Positions 21,400 through 32,044 of a stretch of DNA of 64,000 bases are shown piece by piece. Below the pieces are notes generated by a model. The model saw only the letters and a list, made by a program, of their open reading frames with translations. It ran no database searches and was not told where the DNA came from. The stretch covers positions 133,952 through 197,951 of the forward strand of contig CAJHNH020001119.1 in the NCBI GenBank assembly GCA_905116865.2, written 5' to 3'. This DNA is from Candidula unifasciata (taxonomy: Eukaryota > Mollusca > Gastropoda > Stylommatophora > Geomitridae). The position numbers were made by a program, and so were the translations under genes. Within the stretch, counting starts at the first letter, position 1. Every line of letters starts with the position of its first letter.

Positions 21400-21540
21400 T
21401 CAGAAGGTAGGTAGGTAGTTGTACCCCACCATGACGTCACACAAGCGAGGATCACCAGTGGAGAGGTCCCAGAAACCCCTTTCAGCCGTTAGGCCAAATC
21501 TATTGCCGGGCTATATTCAGGGCCCCAGGCAGAAGCCAGG
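21400..21540 (-). repeat. Dispersed repeat family E
   Basis: GTACCCCACCATGACGTCACACAAGCG-type start, GAGAGGTCCCAGAAACC and GCCAGG. Copies are at 29415, 48245, 54365, 54755, 55110 and 62580. No tRNA head is seen; forward copies end in an ACT repeat. Confidence 0.8.
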
Positions 21541-21879
21541 ATGGTTCTTCAAATAAAATATTGCATCCCACATAGGGGACGACTGATATAATTCTGCTAG
21601 GGACTCAGAATTGTGCCCATGGGGACAGAAAACACAGAATACTAAACATCTGCTGCAGCTGTGTTCTCTACATATAGCAGGGAGATTATAGGTCTCTCCA
21701 GTTAGCATTCCAGAGGAAACCAAGCTGTATGGATCAGCAGATGACTGTTCGCACCACAGACTTCACAGAGGCCTGTGGCCTTTTGATCTGAAAACCAATG
21801 CAGGAAAAATGAAAAGAAGATAATGAAGATTAAGAATGCTACTCTACAGTCTGGGACAGAAAAGTGTTAAATTGAGTTG

Positions 21880-22210
21880 AGTTGATTCAAGAACCGACAT
21901 CACAGGACTCGGGAAAATTCCATAAGCACTCCATCCCCATCTTCAGCAACCAGTGCAGATTTCTCATAATAATGGTGCCAGTAGCATTCTGATCAAATGT
22001 CCATCTTGCCTTTCCTCTGAGCCTAAAGCATCTGCCATAGCCCCTCATCACTCCCTGCTGCATCAATCTCACCAGACTGTGGTGATCTAACTGCTACTCC
22101 GAACTGTACACGCTCTCCCACAAGGCACTAACCATGTCTGCCTTATCATGCATCAGTATTCCACTAAGTTGTGCACAGCCAGCCAGTCTGTTCGCCTAGA
22201 AAAGTATTAA
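21880..22210 (-). mobile_element. LINE C-terminal fragment (RNase H-LINE family)
   Basis: The reverse strand reads RLRGKARWTFDQNATGTIIM then LHWLLKMGMECLW and CDV. It matches 30150-30330. Confidence 0.7.
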
Positions 22211-22294
22211 AGCAACAACAACAATTATCTAAGACTGAAGGCGTCAAACAAAAATGTCAAATATTTCAAATATTTTAATCCATTTCTAACAAAC

Positions 22295-22414
22295 CTTATG
22301 ACTTTCAAGTTCTTCCTTTAGCTTGTTCTGGAACCATTTGACGCGATGATCACTTGAGTTCACAGCTTCTTTCAGTTTCTCAACTTCTTTTAGCACATTA
22401 CTAACTTCTATGCA
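22295..22414 (-). CDS. CCDC186: CCDC186 exon 6 (family signature)
   Basis: 120 nt, phase 0-0; acceptor CTGTTACAG, donor CATAAG|GTTTGT. It encodes 40 residues including RVKWFQNKLKEELESHK. The vertebrate protein has KVKWAQNKLKAEMDSHK at this place, one of the best identifiers of the family. Confidence 0.95.
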
Positions 22415-22514
22415 CTGTAACAGTGTAAAAAAAAATGTTTTACTGACTGCAGTCACTGCTTTAAAATTAGATTTCATTAACAATGGTGCATTCACATGGA
22501 AAATATACAACTAT

Positions 22515-22680
22515 ATACTGTATTTTTCAGAGTATAAGACGCACACATGTATAGGACGACCCACATTTATTTTAGCGACAAATTAAGAAATAAATATTTT
22601 AAGCACAATCCATGCTTAAGACGACCCCCAATTATAAACATAAACAACTCTGGGAAAACACACCATCTAAGCCATGGAAA
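22515..22680. mobile_element. Possible DNA-transposon MITE
   Basis: TGTATTTTTCAGAGTATAAGACGCAC and repeated GACGACCC blocks resemble the ends of common 'TATAAGACGCAC' MITEs. Neither partner end nor TSD could be fixed. Confidence 0.35.
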
Positions 22681-22869
22681 AATATGGTACTTTGGAAATT
22701 CTTGGTCTTCTACCAATTATCTCCCCTTGCAGCAAAGGTCCAACTTACCGCAAGCTGTTTTATCTTTTGCCAAATTCAGCAGTTTCCTGCATGACCTCCC
22801 CATTATATGCATCTCTATCTCCATGTGTTTAAATCTCATTCTATCTCTTGTGCCCTCGGAGGTCTAATG

Positions 22870-23805
22870 AAAGAACAGTTTAGGTATCCTATTCACAAGT
22901 TTTTATGAATGTGTGTCCTGACATAATGTCACTAAACTGTAAGCCATAGAGCCACCTAATATAACAAAACTGATATAACAGTCATTTTAACATAACACTG
23001 TGACTGTTATGATACATATGTATTATGATACATATGTATCACTAAATAAGCAACTTTCTTTTTTTCACTTATGGCTAAAATTACGATTCTGTGCCTTTTC
23101 ACTCAACACATCTAGTTTCAGGAATCAATTAATGGTTGCCTTTTACAAAATACTCATTAAGATGGTAGTAGGTCTTTTATTTTCTCCCAAATTCGGGGCC
23201 TCCGAACCAATATGAGAAGTGTGGCACATATAATTAACTGATAAACATACTGCTTGACTAACTAAAAGTGATAGAAAGATGTACATCGCTGAAAAGATGA
23301 GCAACAAATAAAAACAAGTACCACCAACTTCATTTAAATAGCATTTGACATGACAGAACTGCCCCAGAGTTTTTGGGGTGGGGGGTAGATAATAACTCCC
23401 CCCCCCCCCCCCCCCCACCACCATCACCCCTTTCTTCACAGCAAGCATGTCATAAAGAGGAATTGCTGAAATTATGTGTTAGACCAAAAAGGCAGACATG
23501 CTGTAAACCACACCAAAATACAATGACTTGAAACGGAAAAAAACAATCGTCACATTCAACCAGCTATTCTCCGAGGAGGGAGCTATTGATTTTAATTGTC
23601 ACTAGGTTTATGTGCGCCATTTAAAATGGCTTAGCAATGCTCGCCACCAAGTAGCCCTGAAAAGGACTCTTGCAGTGTTGATGCAATCAGAAGAGACAGA
23701 CCCAAATACTGTCCTGACCGATGATGAAGTTATCTACCAGCCAGCCAATGGGCCACCTGGTCGCCGATCATCACATCACAATGTGCCTTTTAAGGGCAAC
23801 TGTTG
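22870..23805. other. CCDC186 intron, no clear feature
   Basis: Contains a short palindrome duplication (ATGATACATATGTAT twice, 23010-23040) and a C run at 23398-23417. No exon or family repeat is recognised. Confidence 0.5.
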
Positions 23806-23807
23806 AT

Positions 23808-25477
23808 GAAGACAAGACATTGAAGATTGACAATCACCACTGTCTGCTCTAAACAAGATACTTGAACAAGACATTGGAGAGTGGTAATCACCACCGTCTG
23901 CTCTAAACAAGATACTAAAAAAAGACAGTGAAGAGTAGCAATCACTGCTGTCTGCTCTAAACAAGATACTTGAATAAGACACTAGTGTGTGGCAATCACC
24001 ACTGTCTCCTCTAAACAAGATACCTGAACAAGACACTAGTGAGTGGCAATCACCGCTGTCTGCTATAAACAAGATACCTGAACAAGAAACTAGTGAGTGG
24101 CAATCACCGCTTCTACTGTAAACAAGATACTTGAACAAGACACTAGTGAGTGGCAATCCCCGCTGTCTGCTCTAAACAAGATACTTGAACAAGACACTAG
24201 TGAGTGGCAATCATCGCTGTCTGCTATAAACAAGATACTTGAACAAGACACTAGTGAGTGGCAATCCCCGCTGTCTGCTCTAAACAAGATACTTGAACAA
24301 GACACTAGTGAGTGGCAATCACCGTTGTCTGCTCTAAACAAGATACTTGAACAAGACATTGAAGAGTAGCAATCACCGCTGTCTGCTCTAAACAAGATAC
24401 TTGAATAAGACACTAGTGTGTGGCAATCACGACTGTCTCCTCTAAACAAGATACCTGAACAAGAAACTAGTGAGTGGCAATCACCGTTGTCTGCTCTAAA
24501 CAAGATACCTGAACAAGAAACTAGTGAGTGGCAATCACCGTTGTCTGCTCTAAACAAGATATATGAACAAGAAACAAGTGAGTGGCAATCACCGCTTCTG
24601 CTGTAAACAAGATACTTAAACAAGACACCAGTGAGTGGCAATCACTGTTGTCTGCTCTAAACAAGATACTTGAACAAGACACCAGTGAGTGGCAATCACT
24701 GTTGTCTGCTCTAAACAAGATACTTGAACAAGACACCAGTGAGTGGCAATCACCGCTGTCTGCTCTAAACAAGATACTTGAACAAGACACTAGTGAGTGG
24801 CAATCACCGCTGTCTGCTTTAAACAAAATACTTGAACAAGACACTAGTGAGCGGCAATCACTGTTGTCTGCTCTAAACAAGATACTTGAACAAGACACTA
24901 GTGAGTGGCAATCACCGTTGTCTGCTCTAAACAAGATACTTGAACAAGACACTAGTGAGTGGCAATCACTGCTGTCTGCTCTAAACTAAATACTTGAACA
25001 AGACACTAGTGAGTGGCAATCCCCACTGTCTGCTCTAAACAAGATACTTGAACAAGACACTAGTGAGTGGCAATCACTGCTGTCTGCTCTAAACAAGATA
25101 CTTGAACAAGACACTAGTGAGTGGCAATCACCACTGTCTGCTCTAAACAAGATACTTGAACAAGACACTAGTGAGTGGCAATCACCGCTGTCTGCTCTAA
25201 ACTAGATACTTGAACAAGACACTAGTGAGTGGCAATCCCCGCTGTCTGCTCTAAACAAGATACTTGAACAAGACACTAGTGAGTGGCAATCACTGCTGTC
25301 TGCTCTAAACAAGATACTTGAACAAGACACTAGTGAGTGGCAATCACCGTTGTCTGCTCTAAACAAGATACTTGAACAAGACACTAGTGAGTGGCAATCA
25401 CCCCTGTCTGCTCTAAACTAGATACTTGAACAAGACACTAGTGAGTGGCAATCACCGCTGTCTGCTCTAAACAAGAT
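23808..25477. repeat. 54-bp minisatellite array 1
   Basis: About 31 tandem copies of a 54-bp unit containing AACAAGATACTTGAACAAGA and CACTAGTGAGTGGCAATCAC, then CGCTGTCTGCTCTAA. The first units are more diverged; the inner ones are nearly identical. Because 54 is a multiple of three, both strands carry long stop-free frames, which I take as artefacts. The array is intronic, upstream of exon 5 only by the sense of plus coordinates. Confidence 0.95.
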
Positions 25478-26054
25478 GACTTCATCAAAACTTCCGGTTA
25501 AAATGGACGCTAGGCAGCGACGCCGTTTGGAACAGAGGCAAATTTTTTGCTTCTGCCGGACGGTGGCCGATGCATTTTAGCTCCATTTGTAGACTGGATA
25601 TAGTTTCGTCGCCCAGCTTCTGAGTTGAATGCATGGCGTGACCCTGTGAGCTGCGGATTGCATTTGGAATGTTTTTTTTCGACTGTGACCAACGTGGTGG
25701 TGTGAATTGTAGATTCAGAAAATGGCGCGATGCCTGTCGTTCAATGCTTGCGGGACCCGTATTAAAATTGATCACGAGCGGACAACTGCTGATCTGTTGA
25801 CGACAGTTCTGCTATCATCAATGATGAACTGCATTTCTAATGTTGGACTGTTTGTGTTAGCACTTCGGATGGCTACCATATGCTTTAATGCGAGTGTATG
25901 CTAGATATGCTGAGACAGCAGTCTGTCAATCTTTCCACAAGGGACTGTGATAGACATTCTGAGTGTTTTTCGCTGGCACAGGAGCGGAGCAAAGATGGGG
26001 CAACCCGTTTGCTATGAAGCTGAAACTAAGACTACCAGACTACTAGACTACCAG
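25478..26054. repeat. Non-satellite island between minisatellite arrays
   Basis: 577 bp of different composition splits the array. Its right part (about 25850-26020; GATGGCTACC, GAGACAGCAGTCTGT, TCGCTGGCACAGGAGCGGAG) matches a diverged copy at 28650-28850, so it is a dispersed repeat that inserted into, or was captured by, the satellite. Confidence 0.7.
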
Positions 26055-26765
26055 TCTAAACAAGATACTTGAACAAGACACTAGTGAGTGGCACATCACG
26101 GCTGTCTGCTCTAAACAAGATACTTGAACAAGACACCAGTGAGTGGCAATCCCCGCTGTCTGCTCTAAACAAGATACTTGAACAAGACACTAGTGAGTAG
26201 CAATCACCGCTGTCTGCTCTAAACAAGATACTTGAACAAGACACTAGTGAGTAGCAATCACCGCTGTCTGCTTTAAACAAAATACTTGAACAAGACACTA
26301 GTGAGTGGCAATAACCGTTGTCTGCTCTAAACAAGATACTTGAACAAGACACTAGTGAGTGGCAATCACCGTTGTCTGCTCTAAACAAGATACTTGAACA
26401 AGACACTAGTGAGTGGCAATCACCGTTGTCTGCTCTAAACAAGATACTTGAACAAGACACTAGTGAGTGGCAATCACCGTTGTCTGCTCTAAACAAGATA
26501 CTTGAACAAGACACTAGTGAGTGGCAATCACTGCTGTCTGCTCTAAACAAGATACTTAAACAAGAAACTAGTGAGTGGCAATCACCACTGTCTGCTGTAA
26601 AAAGATACTTGAACAAGACATTGTAGAGTGGCGATCACCACTGTCTGCTTTAAACAAGATACTTGAACAAGACATTTGAAAGTGGCAATCACCACTGTCT
26701 GCTCTAAACAAGATACTTGAAAAAGACATTGAAGAGTGGCAATCACCGCTGTCTGCTCTAAACGA
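26055..26765. repeat. 54-bp minisatellite array 2
   Basis: About 13 further copies of the same unit. It ends about 25 bp from the donor of exon 5, with diverged edge units, as in array 1. Confidence 0.95.
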
Positions 26766-26788
26766 AGACACTTGAAGAAGACGATTAC

Positions 26789-27001
26789 CTTCATTTCAAA
26801 ATTTGTAAGTGCCTTTTGTTTATCTGCCTTTGCCGCTTTTAATGCATTCATCATCAAATCCCTTTCTTTCATAGCCTCCTTGACTTTGGCTTCGCTTTTC
26901 TCCACAATTCGCCTGGCATCTATGTGTTTGGCTTCTGATTCAGCAAACCTGACCACAATCATGTCTTTTTCCTTCCTGCACTCCTCGTACAGCTTGGTTA
27001 C
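26789..27001 (-). CDS. CCDC186: CCDC186 exon 5
   Basis: 213 nt, phase 0 at both ends; acceptor CTTCATCAG, donor ATGAAG|GTAATC. It encodes 71 residues of charged coiled coil starting VTKLYEECRKEKDMIVVRFA. This aligns with the vertebrate CCDC186 segment with CEEARQEKEAMVMKY. The 54-bp minisatellite array ends only about 25 bp from its donor site. Confidence 0.93.
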
Positions 27002-27104
27002 CTGATGAAGGTAACAATGACTGCACTTAATCATGATGATTATAAATATCTAATATAAATATCTATTATCTGATAAATGTAAACATCCATCACAGGACAA
27101 ATAT

Positions 27105-27295
27105 AAATATCTATCACACGACCAATATAAATATCTATTACAAGACAAACATAATGATTTATCAGATGACAAACATCAATATCCATCATATGATATAAAT
27201 ATCTATCACATGACCAATATAAATATCTATTACACGACAAACATAATGATTTATTAGATGACAAACATCAATATCCATCATATGATGTAAATATT
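27105..27295. repeat. 92-bp tandem repeat, two units
   Basis: Units start AAATATCTATCACAYGACCA at 27105 and 27197. The surroundings contain further partial AAATATCTAT blocks. Confidence 0.85.
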
Positions 27296-27461
27296 TACCG
27301 CATGACAAATATAAATATTTTGTCAATGCCATATGCCACATAGTGCTCACAGTTTAGTTCTTTATTCCATTTTAATCTTTTTAAAATTCTCAAAATCATG
27401 GATGGAGTCCAATCCAGAACCTCTGACCTATCTCAACAACATATCTTAATTGGTTTTTTTT

Positions 27462-27536
27462 GGGGTGGGGGGTGGGGGGGGGGGGGGGGGGGGGGGTGGG
27501 GGGGGGGGTGGGGGGGGGGGGGGGGGGGGGGGGGGG
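27462..27536. repeat. 75-bp near-pure G run
   Basis: G tract with five T interruptions on the plus strand (C-rich in the CCDC186 transcript). Length in the assembly is unlikely to be exact. Confidence 0.9.
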
Positions 27537-27539
27537 TTT

Positions 27540-28640
27540 ACTGTTATTTCCTTAATCTGTTTTTTTCGCCATTCAGTGCCTGTTTGGTGCTCAATATATT
27601 GCCATATTCTCTGTTTTATAACTGCTAACTTTATAACTGATGTTTACTGTCCATTCTATTTTCTTTGGTATTTGTTTCCAAATTCACTTAACTGCCTTTA
27701 TTACTCAAAAACAAACGTAATTATATATCAGTGGCTATGTATAAACAGATTTTCCAGTCAGCGATGACAAGATCAACCTTGCTGCACCAAGTTATTTCCC
27801 ATATGGCTTGGTTTCTCTCTGCAGAGTGGCTGGTGTATTATGAAGCACAAACTCTGTGGCTCTGGTGACAGTCCCCAGAAATCTCTGAGAAAATTTCACT
27901 TGTTAACCAAACGACATAGTCTCAAACCAAACCCATGTTCATCAAAGCATAAGCCTTAACTACTTGACAATGGAGATTCCCAAGTCTATGTATTAATAAC
28001 CTAACAACAATAAATATCTGCTGACCAAGCAGATAACAGCTGCCAATCCTGAGAAGAAACAAGCAGAGAATCCCCAAATAGACACTAAAATGGGAAATAA
28101 AAGGACTGTGGAAGTAAGGCTGCCCAAAAGAAACTCTAAAATGAATGCTGATGAGAGAGGCCAAAGTTACTAGACCAGATTCCATCCAGATATCAAAATT
28201 CAAAATGACTGCACAGGACAGAATGGAATGGAATAATAGACTGCGAGTCTTATGTAACATATAATGGCACAACAGGTCAACCATGGTGCTGATCAAGCAA
28301 TCAATGTCCCTCATCGGTTGCAATTCAGTTTTTAAAAAACTGAAGCGCAAATTAAAACTGCTAACAATTAAACATCAGAGCTATGAAATATTGGTGTGAA
28401 TTTGTTAAGGACCTATACTTTGTTGGAGGGGGGAGGGATAAAATGCATAAAAGGGTTCACTTTCAGCTACAAGGATTTGCGGGCATACAAGAGAGATGGA
28501 TAAACAAAAAAATCTTTCAGACAGAACAATAGCATGTGTACATGCAGCAAGAGTGGAAAGAGAGGCAGATACTGACACTTAAAAAACATCTACCAAGACA
28601 ACCTCAAACCCATTTATATGGAAATATTTTGAAAACTATT
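27540..28640. other. CCDC186 intron, no recognised feature
   Basis: I see no exon or family repeat. Confidence 0.5.
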
Positions 28641-28649
28641 AACAGTTCA

Positions 28650-28860
28650 GAACTCTGGGGTTCAACTAAGTCCTCTTGTTGGCACTTCTGATGGCTGCCT
28701 TATGCATTTGATACATGTGTAGCTACTGGCTTTGCTGAGACTGCAGTCTGTTTAAATTTGTTTCACAAATTAGGCATTCTGTCTGGTTTTCACTGGCACT
28801 GATAAGGAGCAATTATGGGTGGCCTGTCTGCAGTGAAGTTGGACTTGTAACTAATAGATT
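28650..28860. repeat. Second copy of the minisatellite-island repeat
   Basis: Diverged match to 25850-26030 (GATGGCTGCC, GAGACTGCAGTCTGT, CACTGGCACTGATAAGGAGC). Confidence 0.65.
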
Positions 28861-28885
28861 TATTACCTTATTAGCAAAGTCGGTT

Positions 28886-29171
28886 CTTTATTAATATCTT
28901 ACCCCAGATGACGTCACAGGACAGTCCACACATTTTAGAGGGTGGTAAGACTGGGTTTTCCGGCTTTCTGATGCTTTTAACGACCCCGAAACATCTAGAA
29001 CTGGTCCTAACCCCAACCCACCTACATCCCACGAGAGAGTGCAGCCTAGGTCCTATGACTGCATGCAGCCTAGGTCCCACGACTGCATGCAGCCTATCAA
29101 CCAACCCCTGAAATATTAGACTGTCCTGTGACCTGTGGATTTCCTCTGCTTGGGGTAGGATATTAATAAAG
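28886..29171. mobile_element. MITE-like inverted-repeat element
   Basis: The ends are inverted copies: CTTTATTAATATCTTACCCC at left, and its complement (GGGGTAGGATATTAATAAAG) at right, followed inward by GTCACAGGACAGTC on both arms. The centre has a 25-bp GCAGCCTAGGTCC tandem repeat. It sits 80 bp from exon 4. Confidence 0.75.
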
Positions 29172-29250
29172 CACCGCAAAGTCCACTTCTGATACCCAAC
29201 ATTCCTCAGTAAACACAATATCAGGATCATGCATGCATGCACACACATAC

Positions 29251-29380
29251 CTGTTCAACTCGGGACTTGAGCTCATGCTGTAATGTTGTGATGGCTCTTT
29301 TAGCTGAAGTGTCCTGTGTGTGTCAGTTTTCCTTTTAATTCTTGTATCTCTCTCTGCTGCTGGGTTATTGTATGCTCCAG
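29251..29380 (-). CDS. CCDC186: CCDC186 exon 4, with apparent frameshift
   Basis: Acceptor TATTTCACAG, donor GAACAG|GTATGTG, 130 nt. The first half reads LEHTITQQQREIQELKGKLT. The second half reads DTSAKRAITTLQHELKSRVE in a different frame. Together they align with the vertebrate stretch around IEELNKEV...AKNAVQQLHKEM. The frame changes inside an ACACACACAGG run, as if one base were gained or two lost. The exit is phase 0 and joins the next exon well. It could be a sequencing or assembly error in the dinucleotide run, a polymorphic null, or an unrecognised splice arrangement. Confidence 0.75.
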
Positions 29381-29414
29381 CTGTGAAATATATTACCTGT
29401 GTTAACCTAGTCAT

Positions 29415-29640
29415 CTCCTTGTGAGATGCAATTTTTGGTTATTTTGAAGCCCCACCCTGACTCTTGCCAGGGACCGCAATATAGCCCGGCCATAAATATG
29501 GTCTAATGGCTGAACGCGGTTTCTGGGACCTCTCCACAGTGATCCTCATCCACATGGTGGCACTTTGTGTCATTGGGTTTTTATCGCTTGTGTGATGTCC
29601 TGGTGGGGTAAAAGTACTACTACTACTACTAATATATTAC
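29415..29640 (+). repeat. Dispersed repeat family E, full-looking copy
   Basis: Begins CATCTCCTTGTGAGATGCAA, contains CTGACTCTTGCCAGGGACCG and GGCACTTTGTGTCATTGGG, and ends GGGGTAAAAGTACTACTACT. The simple ACT tail suggests target-primed insertion. Confidence 0.8.
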
Positions 29641-29664
29641 CACCTATGTTACCACACTTACACT

Positions 29665-29860
29665 ACAAATTTCTTCTTCTTCTTCTTTTTCTTAGCATTC
29701 ATCAGCTGTAAACTCCAGTGGAAATTTTTGGTTGTTCGTGCACTCCTGGAATTTGGTCTTGATCCAGAACTTGAGTTTTCAGTGCTTATCTGTTTTACAC
29801 ATCTGGTTTATTTATATGCAGACTACTGGTTTCTTGCCTCTTAGGCAGAGGTCATCATTG
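29665..29860 (-). repeat. Dispersed repeat family H
   Basis: CTTCTTCTTC start, then CAGCTGTAAACTCCAG and GGTTGTTCGTGCACTCC. Confidence 0.75.
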
Positions 29861-29964
29861 TAACAAACTCTGGAAGAATGCTGAGAAAGATGAAAACAGG
29901 GATGCTTCGAGCAGAGTGGCAAGCTTCACTAAAAAGGTCATTGGTAGTGAGCATACTTTGGAAC

Positions 29965-30358
29965 TTTTCTCTTTTCTCCAGGCAATTCCGGCATGGTTGG
30001 TAATGAACAGGCTGACAGATTGGCTGGATCTGCACCACTGGGTGGTGAATTGATACATGACAAGGCAGATGTGGTCCAAGCCCTTTGGGAAAAAGCAACG
30101 GAATCAGTAGAGAAACAAGATTATTATGGCCTGGAGAGAATGAAGCACCTGGGTGTAACCAGAGGGTCTGGCCGGCTCACTACACTCAGAGGAAAGGCAA
30201 GACAGACATATAACCAGATTATGACCGGTACCATCAGTATTGGAACTCTGGGCTGGCTGCTGAAGATAAGGATGGAGCATGCATGAGAATGCCCCGAGTG
30301 CTGTGATGTCATTTCTTGACTCAACTCATCTTGTAAATTGTCAGGATATTTATTATTC
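29965..30358 (+). mobile_element. LINE RNase H and C-terminal zinc-knuckle fragment
   Basis: Reads GNSGMVGNEQADRLAGSAPL, the RNase H 'GN..AD.LA' block, then GLERMKHLGVT, TLRGKARQTYNQ and CPECCDVIS. It fits an I/Jockey-group LINE with an RNase H domain. Cut on the right by SINE-A. Confidence 0.8.
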
Positions 30359-30371
30359 TTCATCCACAGTA

Positions 30372-30656
30372 AAAAAAAAAAGTAAAGTTCCCTTTTCACG
30401 CCTTTCGGCGCATCGGGCATATGAGCAGAGCGTCCCATATTTTTACAGACCATCAGCACTCTGTGGGTAATGAGGTCAGCATTACGCCGGCTGTCTTTAC
30501 TTTCCCAGGATAGCCCATCCTGGTACCCATTTTAGGCTGAGTCGACCTGCGACGTCCCATACCACGATAAAAATCCACGCAGCCTGCAGTGGGTTTTGAT
30601 CGCGGTATGCTGGCTTACGAATCGGACTCGCAACGCCTTAGCCACGGACGCCGCAT
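30372..30656 (-). mobile_element. SINE-A with 13-bp target duplication
   Basis: Flanked by TTCATCCACAGTA on both sides (30359-30371, 30657-30669). The reverse-strand head is GCGTCCGTGGCTAAGGCGTT; the B-box is weak. Confidence 0.88.
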
Positions 30657-30774
30657 TTCATCCACAGTACTATAACAATATTTCTGAAATGCTCAAGTTA
30701 AAAGCATTACATAAATATTCAACCGCTATAATTAAAAGCTCTTATCCCATAACACCAAGATTCCAATATATGAA

Positions 30775-31109
30775 ACACTGGTAAGACTAACTGTCCTATA
30801 TGGCCCTGAAACCTGGAGTACAACTAACAGAGACAAAGCCTTATGACAAACTTATCACAACAGTATTAGAGCAAATCTTTGGACACATCAAAGATGCAAA
30901 CAGTAGAGAAGAAAGAGCAAGAAGCTACAACAAAATTTTAAAAAATCACCAATAATTACTAGCATCATGAAGGTAAACAGATATTATACTGACAGAGCTA
31001 CAGACACTTGGAGTCACCAACTAGAAACAAGAAGGCCAATCAGAGACAAGCTGGAGGTAGGGTGATATCTGTAGCAATGAACCTCAATGTCTCGGAATGC
31101 CGAAGATGA
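30775..31109 (+). mobile_element. LINE RT C-terminal fragment leading into GAA microsatellite
   Basis: Shares the CTAACTGTCCTATATGGC, CATCAAAGATGC and ACCTCAATGTCTCGGAATGC blocks with 18110-18540. Its 3' end passes directly into the GAA repeat. Confidence 0.75.
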
Positions 31110-31246
31110 AAAAGAAGAAGTAGAAGAAGGAGGAGCAGAAGAAGAAGAAGAAGAAGAAGCAGCAGTAGAAGAAGAAGAAGAAGAAGAAGAAGAAGAAGAA
31201 GAAGAAGAAGAAGAAGAAGAAGAAGAAGAAGAAGAAGAAGAAGAAA
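31110..31246 (+). repeat. (GAA)n microsatellite
   Basis: About 137 bp, starting imperfect and becoming pure. It is continuous with the LINE tail on its left, so it probably grew from the LINE's own GAA tail. Confidence 0.92.
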
Positions 31247-31379
31247 AATGACTCTAAATGGTCCACAACCGTTGCCAAGATAAACTGAAACACAACAACA
31301 TAATAAACCATACACTAGGTTCAGCCATAGGACATTCTTTAAAAATCTACGTAAAAATTAACGCCACATGAATGGTTAC

Positions 31380-31504
31380 TTGCCACTTTAATCTGTGGTA
31401 TGTACAAATCATCTGCCTGGTGGCTGGGTGATAACTGGTAATCTTCTCCCAGGGAACGGACTTCAGCCTTAATTTCTCCCAGTGAGCTTAGCTTGGAAGT
31501 TAAT
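31380..31504 (-). CDS. CCDC186: CCDC186 exon 3
   Basis: Acceptor TATTCTCTCAG, donor GGCAA|GTAACC, 125 nt. It joins the previous exon in phase 2, making AAA (Lys) and continuing the heptads as LTSKLSSLGEIKAEVRSLGE and then a Ser/His/Gln linker ending IPQIKVA. It leaves in phase 1. The phase does not fit the next exon I can see, so a short exon between 29.4 and 31.4 kb may be missing or one boundary may be wrong. Confidence 0.8.
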
Positions 31505-31509
31505 CTGAG

Positions 31510-32040
31510 AGAATATTTGTTACAATATTAGACAATCAACCTGACAATGGAGGGGAGCAAAAACAAATCACTCATTTCTGCCCTGTGTAAGTCTGGAGCC
31601 CCATTGTTTGGGGAGGGAATGTGGTTGTGTGTGTGCATGTGTGTGTAAGGAGTCATTTTCTCCTTGACAGAACATGAGGCAAAGATTATTTAAGCCTGGA
31701 AAGACATAATGATCAGTCCTGTTTTTTTTATGTGGGAACAGTGTGTCCGACAGGGACGAGCAAGAATGAAGTGGATCGACTGGTGAGGAATGTCTGATAA
31801 AGAAATGAAAATAAGTTGCACGAAAACCTGGCCAGCAAGTTTGTCTGACATTTGTCAAGGCTGACATGTGTTTTGTGTGATCAAGTGAAACCTGGTGTGT
31901 TTTTCATTCCTTGGGAGTGGTGTGCAACATCTTCTTGTAAAAGGTATAAACGATTGTTTACAATATGACAAGTGGCCGATATCGGTCACCCTTGACTCTT
32001 TACCTTAAGGACACTGGCAGTGAAACAGATGTTGGAGGGA
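31510..32040. other. CCDC186 intron, no recognised feature
   Basis: Only a TG-rich stretch at 31622-31650. Confidence 0.5.
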
Positions 32041-32044
32041 ATAA

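Noticed and set aside
25722..25904. ORF starting MARCLSFNACG that vaguely recalls a LINE endonuclease start.
   Set aside because: Similarity is limited to a few residues, the frame stops after 60 codons, and no further endonuclease motif follows.
23808..26765. Repeat array resembling a CRISPR array.
   Set aside because: Units are contiguous with no unique spacers, the host is eukaryotic, and no cas genes are present.
23776..26771. Long open frames on both strands of the minisatellite (e.g. 24090-24641 minus, 24582-24989 plus).
   Set aside because: They exist only because the unit is 54 bp; there is no start context, splice evidence or sequence outside the repeat, and both strands are equally open.
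31040..31315. Poly-Leu/Phe ORFs.
   Set aside because: Products of the (GAA)n microsatellite read on the minus strand.
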